From assembly GCA_039029915.1 (NCBI GenBank), contig JBCCFD010000297.1, forward strand, positions 1-9,928: a DNA stretch of 9,928 nt, in the 5' to 3' direction. A model generated the notes under the pieces. The model was not told the origin of the DNA and made no database searches. It worked only from the letters and a program-made list of their open reading frames with translations. The position numbers were made by a program, and so were the translations under genes. Within the stretch, counting starts at the first letter, position 1, and the number at the start of each line of letters is the position of its first letter. The stretch is from QQUD01 sp039029915. GTDB taxonomy: Bacteria > Chloroflexota > Anaerolineae > Promineifilales > Promineifilaceae. This document shows positions 1-6,072 of this stretch, piece by piece.

Positions 1-2
1 CT

Positions 3-209
3 ACCAAGAACATAGAGAAATCACAGCCTCTGATGCTAGTCACCAAGACAGACGTTTCGATGAACGAAGCTTCGGAGACCGAGGATGGTTTTGAGATGAC
101 CTGGCAGGTCAATCATCTTGCCCTCTTCTTATTGAGCCCACGTTTGCTACTTACTCTGCTTCAGCGGGCCAATGCTTGGGTCATCAATATTTCTTCAAGC
201 GAGTATTGA
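3..209 (+). pseudogene. Truncated short-chain dehydrogenase/reductase (SDR) remnant, cut by window edge
   Basis: An open frame enters from the left edge and stops at TGA 207-209. Its 68 codons resemble the middle of a classical SDR: a DGFEMTWQVNHL stretch (from about 84), which matches the helix-4 region of SDRs that normally reads like 'dGfE.tfqvNhl', then a leucine-rich helix and VINISSS, matching the strand with the catalytic serine. The segment where the family's NNAG motif should lie reads TKTD (about 42-53), so that motif looks eroded. The protein ends right after the serine strand, so the catalytic YxxxK motif and the C-terminal half of the fold are missing. The start is outside the window. 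The stop lies 50 bases from the end of the convergent enolase-superfamily gene. I read it as a decayed fragment; a misassembly at the edge is the alternative. Confidence 0.6.
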
Positions 210-259
210 ATCAAACACCACTGATGCCGGAAAACGAGTTCTTGGCTGTTTCCTTTCGG

Positions 260-1390
260 TTAAATTGATAGGGATTTAACCTTATCTTCGTCTGGTTCAA
301 ACCCTAAGCCAGGGGCGGTTGGCAAGGTCAAAAAACCATCTTCGGGTTCGGGTAAATTCTGGTAGATAACTTCACAACATTTGATAGCGGTGAAATGTTG
401 CTCAACTAACCAGCCATTGGAGATGCCAGCTTGCAGATGCATGTTGTGAAAAGGCCACGCACCACCGTTGCATATCGGCACGTTGAAGGCTGCAGCCATA
501 CCGGCAATTTTGGCACATTGGGTGAATCCACCCGTGATGACGATGTTGGGTTGAATCACATCGACCGCCTGATTAACAAGCATATCGCGGAAACGGAAAG
601 CGAGCCCTTCGTTTTGCCCAGCGGCCAATTTTATTGAGGTTTGCTGACGTAGCTGCACCAGTTGGGGGATATCATTCTGGGTAACCGGTTCTTCAAAGAA
701 AGCGATTTTATACGGGGCGAGATGCTGGCACAACTCAGATGCGTGGTAAAAATCTAGATTACAGTTTGCATCAATATATAACTCAACATCTGGTTCAATC
801 GTCTCACGCACAGCCCGAACACGGGCAACATCTTCTTTAATCACGTCCGCGATGGCTGTTGAATTCCGCTGGCGCAGTGCGCCAGTGGCGACCTTCATTT
901 TTAGCCGCTTGAATCCTTGGCTGACCCACAATTTAGCCGCCTCGGCTAACTGGTCCCGATCAAAAATCTCGAGGCCAAATGTAGCGTAGACGGGCACTTT
1001 AGCCCGCGCTCCGCCAAGCAACTTCCAAATCGGTTGCCCTAAAATCTTGCCTTTGATATCCCACAGAGCGACATCAATAGCAGCGATGGCATGGCTAGCG
1101 TAGCCGGTTTGACCACGCGGCGAAAGTGTCCAATAGAGTTTTTCCCAAATCGCCTCTGTGTCAAGTGGGTCGCAACCAAGCACGACATCCTTGGCGACAT
1201 TATTGATAATACGTTCAATGACGGTTGCTTGTGTTATACCCGTCATCCCCCAGCCAGAGACGCCGGCCGCCGTTTCGATCTTCACCAAGCAGATAGACGA
1301 TGTGGATTGATAGTTGTTGCCCAGCAATTCAAACTCGACAGGTACTTTCAGTGCAAACGCTTCGACTTTTTTGATGGGGTGATTTGGCAT
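260..1390 (-). CDS. Mandelate racemase/muconate lactonizing enzyme family protein (enolase superfamily, probable acid-sugar dehydratase)
   Basis: The 376-residue length is normal for the family. The N-terminal capping domain (about 1-125) ends in the family signature AIDVALWDIKGK (104-115) followed by KLLGG. The (beta/alpha)7-beta barrel carries the expected catalytic set: a KMK motif (K164, K166), a metal-binding DAN (D207, N209), FFEEP (E233/E234), and a third acidic site in AAGQNEG (E261). A D277 in VDVIQPN and histidines in FHNMH (H315/H318) could form the Asp-His dyad seen in mandelate racemase and sugar-acid dehydratases. Enzymes of this group abstract a proton alpha to a carboxylate with Mg2+. 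Racemase versus dehydratase, and the substrate, cannot be read from the sequence. The start is supported by AAGGAG at 1397-1402, six bases upstream. The gene is monocistronic here, with no sugar transporter or kinase beside it to hint at the substrate. Confidence 0.93.
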   Translation of the reverse strand: MPNHPIKKVEAFALKVPVEFELLGNNYQSTSSICLVKIETAAGVSGWGMTGITQATVIERIINNVAKDVVLGCDPLDTEAIWEKLYWTLSPRGQTGYASHAIAAIDVALWDIKGKILGQPIWKLLGGARAKVPVYATFGLEIFDRDQLAEAAKLWVSQGFKRLKMKVATGALRQRNSTAIADVIKEDVARVRAVRETIEPDVELYIDANCNLDFYHASELCQHLAPYKIAFFEEPVTQNDIPQLVQLRQQTSIKLAAGQNEGLAFRFRDMLVNQAVDVIQPNIVITGGFTQCAKIAGMAAAFNVPICNGGAWPFHNMHLQAGISNGWLVEQHFTAIKCCEVIYQNLPEPEDGFLTLPTAPGLGFEPDEDKVKSLSI

Positions 1391-1730
1391 TTCTAACTCC
1401 TTTGTGCTTTAGTTATTCCTAACTCATATTTGAATTGGGGATAAAAAAGTAGTTTAATTGAGGGAAGATTAGTCTTGGATAACTTAATCTACTCAACGAC
1501 CTGCCAAACTGAATTATCAGGTTCAACAATCAACTGGGCAAATAGTTTCAATCTTAGCTATTGTTTTGGAAAACTTCTTTTGCCAGACTAATAGATCCAA
1601 ATTGTTTGTCAAACCCTCAGGTTCCGCCACCACTTGCTATCCGCCAATCCTTGTCGGGCGGAACACTAGGCTATCCTTAACTCAACTTCTAACCAACGCT
1701 ATGCGCGGTTGAAACGGCCGTTAGGCGACT
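1391..1730. other. Gene-free spacer upstream of the enolase-superfamily gene
   Basis: No open frame of convincing length or composition is seen on either strand. It holds the ribosome binding site of the minus-strand enolase-superfamily gene (1397-1402), an 8-bp inverted repeat GTTCCGCC/GGCGGAAC (1621-1628 and 1657-1664, 28-nt loop) too weak to call a terminator, and one perfect AACGGCCGTT palindrome at its right end. No clear -35/-10 pair stands out for the minus-strand gene. Confidence 0.6.
1713..1722. repeat. Perfect AACGGCCGTT palindrome, copy 1 (intergenic)
   Basis: Exact 10-bp palindrome lying 8 bases before the start of the Nmad2-like remnant. It is one of four perfect copies in the window. 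Confidence 0.8.
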
Positions 1731-2038
1731 ATGACAAAATTTTGCACATACCTGATAACTAACGATACGGGCCTAGTTCCAAATCCTTATCATAAATGGT
1801 GTACTTTGGCTGTTTGCACGCCAAACCATCAGGGCGCGAAGTTGACACAAAAGATCGAGATTATCGCTTCGTCTATTTTCTTCAATTGGAAAAGCCATAT
1901 GAACGACTTTGGGATGGGATGCCTTATCAAGCGATACAGGCAATGTATGGTCATAATTGTTACCACACAGCGGAATTATTAACGGTACGTCCCATGCAGG
2001 GGCTGGGGTTAATCATAATTGAGCGTAACGGCTTTTAA
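1731..2038 (+). pseudogene. Frame-broken remnant resembling an Nmad2 (nucleotide modification associated domain 2) protein
   Basis: From ATG 1731 one frame reads TYLITNDTGLVPNPY then WCTLAVCTPNHQGAKLT (to about 1845). This resembles the N-terminal core of Nmad2-type proteins, which have a T.D.GfaPNPf segment followed by a cysteine/threonine-rich strand and C.P. The conserved look then jumps to another frame from about 1853: DRDYRFVYFLQLEKPYERLW, matching the next strand-helix unit of the family, down to TAA 2036-2038. The junction lacks the 'GDWI.G' segment expected between the two parts, so a small deletion that changed frame is the simplest reading. The family was proposed from comparative genomics to act with DNA base-modification systems. 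No modification enzyme is nearby. The SD is weak (AGG just before 1731). The family assignment rests on recalled pattern, not on a search. Confidence 0.5.
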
Positions 2039-2179
2039 ATTTATGGCACCCCCATCTGTTTCAGCCCATTGCAACACCGCGACCCAACAAGCAAAATGCC
2101 GGCGTATACCTAAGCTTGGCTTTTATTTCAATCATTTAAATCTCTCAATCGATTAGTGACCACGGTCAAATAGGACGCT

Positions 2180-2225
2180 ATAAACGCTCTGAGGCTACAG
2201 GAAAGCATAGCCTCAGAGCGTTTAT
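2180..2225 (-). terminator. Perfect 18-bp hairpin after the DUF1330-like gene
   Basis: Arms ATAAACGCTCTGAGGCTA (2180-2197) and its exact complement (2208-2225) surround a 10-nt loop. The stem begins at the base next to the minus-strand TAA (2226-2228). Each arm's outer end is A/T-rich, so the transcript ends in UUUAU within the stem, without a long separate U-run. It would form on either strand and could also stop transcription entering from the left. Confidence 0.75.
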
Positions 2226-2783
2226 TTATTGAGAATTAAATTTGACTTTTAAGACGGTTGAATCTCCATGATTTTTTTCCAAAAGTTTTTCAGCATCACT
2301 GCTCCATGGAAACAAAACTAAGGATTTATTTGAATATTCTTGATTAAAACTCCCATCCGCCAGGTCTAACTGTATAAGCCGGCTTAGATGAGAAGGAATT
2401 TCACTCGACACAATAAATCCATATTCCTCATCGGAGCTAATCTCGATGTCGCTGTCCGTCGACTCAAAAATGTGACCATCTGAAAGTAAATCCATTGCTG
2501 CATCTCGAATGGGACGGTGTCTGGCAAATCTTTCATCACCTATTAGCTTCTCATGTGCTTTCACCTCAGGCCATTGTGACAAAGAGCCCTGCGTAGGCTT
2601 AGCACCACCAATATTTGAAGCAAGAACAACAAACGTAGCTAACTGCTGCAGGCCATATTCAGCCATAATTGATACGACAAGGGGAAAATATTCTGCAAAT
2701 ACCTGATGTTCTTTTCCTTCAGTTACTTTTCCAAAGGCAAATTCAACTTTTGTATCCTGAGTTAGATTTAAAACAGTGTTCAT
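2226..2783 (-). CDS. DUF1330-like dimeric alpha-beta barrel protein, function unknown
   Basis: This is a 185-residue soluble protein without signal peptide or membrane segment. Residues about 25-108 resemble the small ferredoxin-like fold of DUF1330 and related proteins: a tyrosine/phenylalanine-rich helix (FAEYFPLVVSIMAEYG), a strand, QWPEVKAHEKLIGDERF (a typical 'WPS.eaf..fl.dp.f' segment) and RPIRDAAMDLLSDGHIF. Residues about 120-180 may be a second, degenerate copy of the fold or a separate extension; I do not recognise them. No catalytic residues are obvious. The start has a good SD, GGAGA at 2791-2795, 7 bases upstream. The gene diverges from a TetR-family regulator and shares with it a control region with three operator-like repeats, so it is the likely regulatory target. 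Its composition is lower in GC than the dld and kinase block on the right. Confidence 0.7.
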   Translation of the reverse strand: MNTVLNLTQDTKVEFAFGKVTEGKEHQVFAEYFPLVVSIMAEYGLQQLATFVVLASNIGGAKPTQGSLSQWPEVKAHEKLIGDERFARHRPIRDAAMDLLSDGHIFESTDSDIEISSDEEYGFIVSSEIPSHLSRLIQLDLADGSFNQEYSNKSLVLFPWSSDAEKLLEKNHGDSTVLKVKFNSQ

Positions 2784-2857
2784 ATTCTTTTCTCCAATGT
2801 TTCTATTGAGATAATCTCTAGATTGGCGTCTTACACAATTCGCGCCGCAGCTTTTTC

Positions 2858-2867
2858 AACGGCCGTT
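2858..2867. repeat. Perfect AACGGCCGTT palindrome, copy 2 (intergenic)
   Basis: Exact copy inside the divergent control region, about 75 bases upstream of the DUF1330-like gene start and about 90 bases from the nearest operator-like repeat. Confidence 0.8.
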
Positions 2868-2953
2868 AACATGGCTGCTGCTAGGTCATGTTGCTTTTGT
2901 CTGGCAAGATCATGACTCGAAGATTGACAACGCTTTAACAGAGACATACAATT

Positions 2954-3033
2954 ATTCTGAAACGAGCGTTATACAATAATTATAAACCGATCGTTTCAGA
3001 ATGCAAGCCATTTTATAACAAGCGTTTCAGAAT
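2954..3033. promoter_or_regulatory. Three operator-like repeats between the TetR gene and its divergent neighbour
   Basis: Copy C (3014-3033, plus strand) reads TATAACAAGCGTTTCAGAAT. Copy A (2954-2973) is its near match on the minus strand, with 17 of 20 positions identical. Copy B (2981-3002, plus strand) has the same flanks, TATAA and TCGTTTCAGAAT, with two extra central bases. A and B face each other as a 12-bp inverted repeat, ATTCTGAAACGA/TCGTTTCAGAAT. The cluster lies 48-127 bases before the TetR start and 170-250 bases before the minus-strand start. This is the usual layout for an autoregulating TetR protein that also controls a divergent gene. Binding is inferred. Confidence 0.7.
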
Positions 3034-3080
3034 TGGCTCATGGTCGCACGATCGGCCACTGGATTTTATGGACAAAAGTT

Positions 3081-3677
3081 ATGGCACGACCAAGAGGATT
3101 TGACGAAGGCAAGGTCATTAGAAGAGCATTGACTATTTTTTGGAAAAAGGGGTACGAAGCGACCTCTATTCGAGATTTAGAAGAAGCCACCGAGTTATCG
3201 CGGATCAGTATCTACAATACCTTTGGGGACAAAGAGGGGTTATTTCTGCAGGCTTTAGACCTATACCACAACAATGCCACCCTTGTGTTCGGAAAGATCG
3301 CTCAAGGGGGGATTGAGGACATTGCCCGCTTTTTTGAGTGGTTCGCCCGCCCCTTTACCCCTCAGGCTAATAATCAATCAGGCTGCATCATGGTCAATAC
3401 GGTCTTGGATATTCCACAAGTGGGAAAGATCGTTTATGAAAAAGTAGAATCCTATCGAGACATGCTATTAAGTGCTTATACGCAAGCGCTCGAGAATTCT
3501 CGAACGCTTGGAGAAATGGAAGCCACCGATGCGGAAATTGCTGAGCGCGCTGAATTCCTTGTGGGGGCACAATGGGGCGCCGCTGCCACGGTCCGTTTTC
3601 ATCATTCAACGGCTGCTGTAGCCCCAATGAATAAAATTGTTTGCGAGACGATCCGTTCATGGGGCAGTAAGGAGTAG
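3081..3677 (+). CDS. TetR/AcrR-family transcriptional regulator
   Basis: With the start at ATG 3081 the protein is 198 residues, a standard TetR length. The N-terminus MARPRGFDEGKVIRRAL and the helix-turn-helix at about 28-48 (TSIRDLEEATELSRISIYNTF followed by GDKEGLF) are diagnostic. The remaining about 145 residues form the helical ligand-binding and dimer domain, with C102, C188 and several histidines but no recognisable ligand signature. An in-frame ATG at 3033 would add 16 residues, but that start overlaps the last operator-like repeat and its added sequence is not TetR-like. GGA at 3070-3072 gives a modest SD for 3081. TetR proteins repress until a small molecule binds. The three repeats upstream suggest control of itself and of the divergent DUF1330-like gene. 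The inducer is unknown. Confidence 0.93.
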   Translation: MARPRGFDEGKVIRRALTIFWKKGYEATSIRDLEEATELSRISIYNTFGDKEGLFLQALDLYHNNATLVFGKIAQGGIEDIARFFEWFARPFTPQANNQSGCIMVNTVLDIPQVGKIVYEKVESYRDMLLSAYTQALENSRTLGEMEATDAEIAERAEFLVGAQWGAAATVRFHHSTAAVAPMNKIVCETIRSWGSKE

Positions 3678-3691
3678 CAGGGGGTTTCTTT

Positions 3692-3701
3692 AACGGCCGT
3701 T
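3692..3701. repeat. Perfect AACGGCCGTT palindrome, copy 3 (intergenic, after TetR gene)
   Basis: Exact copy 15 bases after the TetR stop. It sits inside a loose inverted repeat GTTTC...GAAAC (3685-3711), so the RNA could fold into a short imperfect hairpin with a GGCC loop. No U-run follows on the plus strand, so a terminator role is weak. Confidence 0.75.
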
Positions 3702-3773
3702 TTAGGAAACATCAAAAAAGGGGGGGTAACAAGCCGTCCGCGTGATGTTATGTGACGCATTCAAAATGCCTAT

Positions 3774-5201
3774 TTACTCTTCCCAACCCATAATTTCATC
3801 CAACATCTCCCAATTACACTCAAAATCCCTCTCAACACAATCATCTATCCACGTTTCCAACGCTGCAAAGTCACATCCTGCCATATCTTCACAATCTTCC
3901 ATTAAAGACTCGGCTTCTTCCCAAAATGCCTCAATCTCTGCTTCCCCTTCCTCCTCATACGCATATTGATTCCAATCCCAAACGGGGTCAGCCTTTAATG
4001 CCCCAATCCCCACAAAAGCAAATAAACAAACGGTTGTCAGAATCAAAGCAATATGGGGAAAGAGTTTCTGACCCAAGGGGGTGCCCTCCCATACTCTATT
4101 TCGCAACACCCCCACTGCTCGGACAGGAATATAGATCAAAGCAAGATAATACACGTTCCACAGCGTCCCAATCGCAAGGCTTGCATTTTCTTTTACTCCC
4201 GGTGTTGCCCAAAGTATCGCCATGCCAATTAGGTGTAGATTAAAGGTTTCTAGGGACGACTGACCCAAGGGCAGCACTAACCAGCCAAAAAGAGCGTTCA
4301 ATGGCCTCCATAAGACGGTGATCAAAATAAAAAAGACGCGAAAATACAAAAAAACGATTAGCAATGAAAATGGTGGCATATAAAATTCCCGAATCTCGAT
4401 CGTGCTATTCAAAAATAGCGCTTGCCCAAAAGGAAACCATTCATAGTCATCGATATAACCCAGCAGGAAAATAACCCCAAGCGCAACCGTTACCAAATCA
4501 ACCATAGAGTTGAATTTGTGCGCCCTCCACCAGTTTGCCAACCGCTCTTTACGGTAGCCAATCAACATACCACCGAAAAAAATCAGATTATTGGCGGCCA
4601 GATGCCGAAATGAAGCAAATGGTAGGCTTGTCTGTTCATTAGAAATCTGACTGAGGACGTATACAAAAAACGCAACCGCCAAGACGCGCCAACTTTTTTT
4701 CTCAAATAGAGCCCAAAGCGACAGCGGTGCAACTCCTAAATAAACAACATAGGCAATCAAAATATCAGACCCATAAGCACTACGGAACATGGTAAAAATT
4801 CCTGTTGCCCAGTGGATTAAGCTCCCATAAGTTTCGTCATCCACTTCCCCCCAAAGGGCCAGCTCTTCTATAAAAAGCATATCCACTGCGGCAAAACCAA
4901 AACCAAGTCCTAATACAGCAAGATAGACGATCCATGCCCGCCGCAGGGTGCGTATAACAGTGGATTTTATTTCACGCCCAATGGAGATAAACCCTAATGT
5001 AAACCCTGAAATAAAGAAAAACCCTTCTGCAGCATTGATCAAAAATTGAGCATTCCCGGTAACGATATGAAAATAAGAATCTAGCCCTGCATGGTTGATA
5101 GACATGACAAAAAGCGCAAACCCTCGTAACCAATCCAAGCGAAGGTCTCGTTTTCCGTTAAATGGATAACGGAAGGCTTTGAAAAAAAGCGAGCGGAACA
5201 T
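3774..5201 (-). CDS. OpgC-like multi-pass membrane acyltransferase with acidic cysteine-containing tail
   Basis: This is a 475-residue integral membrane protein. RDLRLDWLRGFALFVMSINHAG (18-39) and AEGFFFISGFTLG (58-70) match the start of OpgC and the related acyltransferase-3 proteins, including the conserved histidine H37. About ten hydrophobic segments follow, and LGQSSLETFNLHL (312-324) resembles the late OpgC helix. Known OpgC succinylates periplasmic glucans; here no glucan synthesis gene is adjacent, so the acyl acceptor is unknown. The last membrane segment (about 384-402) is followed by about 70 residues that are highly acidic (about 27 Asp/Glu, one Arg) and hold four cysteines (C437, C443, C455, C462). 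I do not know such a tail in OpgC. The start is secured by a perfect AGGAGG at 5207-5212, 5 bases upstream. The gene appears monocistronic. Confidence 0.85.
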   Translation of the reverse strand: MFRSLFFKAFRYPFNGKRDLRLDWLRGFALFVMSINHAGLDSYFHIVTGNAQFLINAAEGFFFISGFTLGFISIGREIKSTVIRTLRRAWIVYLAVLGLGFGFAAVDMLFIEELALWGEVDDETYGSLIHWATGIFTMFRSAYGSDILIAYVVYLGVAPLSLWALFEKKSWRVLAVAFFVYVLSQISNEQTSLPFASFRHLAANNLIFFGGMLIGYRKERLANWWRAHKFNSMVDLVTVALGVIFLLGYIDDYEWFPFGQALFLNSTIEIREFYMPPFSLLIVFLYFRVFFILITVLWRPLNALFGWLVLPLGQSSLETFNLHLIGMAILWATPGVKENASLAIGTLWNVYYLALIYIPVRAVGVLRNRVWEGTPLGQKLFPHIALILTTVCLFAFVGIGALKADPVWDWNQYAYEEEGEAEIEAFWEEAESLMEDCEDMAGCDFAALETWIDDCVERDFECNWEMLDEIMGWEE

Positions 5202-5388
5202 ACTTGCCTCCTATTTAGGGCTATCGCTGGTATCTACCTTTCATATAATAACGTGACAGAGCGATATTATTGTGGAAAAGCAAAATATGCTTCACTATTT
5301 TTTAAGATAGCTGTTGGTTTTTTTTGCTGCTTGTTAGACTCGAGAAAAAACAAGGGGAATGGCTTCCTCAAAATTATAATGTGGCGGC

Positions 5389-5699
5389 CTATTGAATCGC
5401 AAGCTCCTTACGCATCCATTCATAGAAATCAGTGAGGGCTTCCTCATCACGAAGGCAATAAGACTACTGCCTATGTTTCCTAACCGTAATAAATTTTGCT
5501 TGTCGCAATAGGTTGATGTGGCGGCTAGCGGTTGGCTTACTTCTATGCGCTCTGAAATCAAATTCATACAGACACCAAACGAAGTCGGATCAGCTGATTC
5601 TTGATGAGAAAAATGCTCAGCAGGGGTAACAAGTAATTGCAAAATTTTAAGCCGCGGCGGACTAGACAACGCCATGACTTGAAGTTCGCGATCATACAT
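5389..5699 (-). pseudogene. Disrupted ArsR-family transcriptional regulator
   Basis: From ATG 5699 the frame reads a typical small ArsR-family start (MYDRELQVMALSSPPRLKIL), then FGVCMNLISERIEVSQP, ending at the turn of the helix-turn-helix. The recognition helix continues one frame over, as ASRHINLLRQAKFITVRKH, showing a net one-base loss near 5528-5532. That frame is interrupted by TAG at 5464-5466, where relatives carry an aromatic residue (a TGG-to-TAG change would explain it), and then continues SYCLRDEEALTDFYEWM to TAG 5389-5391. The total of 311 nt fits one lost base in a 104-codon gene. Any product of the first frame (121 codons, reading on past the usual end) would lack the recognition helix and wing. 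The downstream OpgC-like gene is 187 bases away on the same strand. Confidence 0.85.
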
Positions 5700-5718
5700 A
5701 ATCCTTGCTGTATAGTAA

Positions 5719-5736
5719 TATTGCTATATTGCAATA
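5719..5736. promoter_or_regulatory. Operator-like palindrome upstream of the ArsR-family pseudogene
   Basis: TATTGC-TATATT-GCAATA has perfect 6-bp arms around a 6-bp AT-rich spacer, centred 28 bases before the pseudogene start. It overlaps the region where its promoter would lie; TATACA at 5708-5713 on the minus strand is a possible -10. This is the usual position of an ArsR autoregulatory site, and it has outlived the gene. Binding is inferred. Confidence 0.55.
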
Positions 5737-6072
5737 AATACATATTAAGATGGCATTAAATATGACTTTATTATCTGTTCCAAATCGTAATCAATCCAGA
5801 GCTGATTAGCAGCGTAAGCAACATCATTCGCTATATCAAAAAAGACGGACCGGCTATAGAACAACACACGCGTTAGGGAGAAACGGCCGTATCCCACCAA
5901 AAAAGCGAAATCCCATCGGGGCAACCAGCGGCTTCAACCCAACCACACTCACCGAGCAACGGGGAGGTAATTATCCTCAGAGGAATTTGAGATGACGATG
6001 CTCTTACTGAGATTAGTTTGCAGTTACCACCAAACCAGCAATCACCACTCGAACGTCAATAGCGTGGACCAG
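5737..6072. other. Gene-free stretch between the ArsR-family pseudogene and dld
   Basis: I see no gene here that I can support. A plus-strand frame without a start (about 5766-5876, LYYLFQIVINPELISSVSN...) is open for only about 37 codons and matches nothing I recognise; it could be the tail of a lost gene. One 9/10 copy of the AACGGCCGTT palindrome lies at 5882-5891. There is no strong terminator hairpin after the dld stop. Confidence 0.5.
5882..5891. repeat. AACGGCCGTA, 9/10 copy of the palindrome (intergenic)
   Basis: Contains the intact ACGGCCGT core (5883-5890) with one outer mismatch. Confidence 0.65.

Noticed and set aside
1621..1664. 8-bp inverted repeat GTTCCGCC/GGCGGAAC
   Set aside because: Its 28-nt loop and lack of a T-run or a gene end nearby make it too weak to call a terminator.
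3033..3080. Alternative earlier start for the TetR gene
   Set aside because: It adds 16 atypical residues and starts within the last operator-like repeat; the start at 3081 gives the classic N-terminus.
3742..4243. Plus-strand open frames rich in Ser/Pro
   Set aside because: They lie antisense to the acidic tail and last membrane part of the OpgC-like gene; their composition mirrors that gene's Glu/Asp codons.
5253..5435. Plus-strand 60-codon open frame
   Set aside because: It overlaps the ArsR-family pseudogene end on the other strand and resembles no protein.
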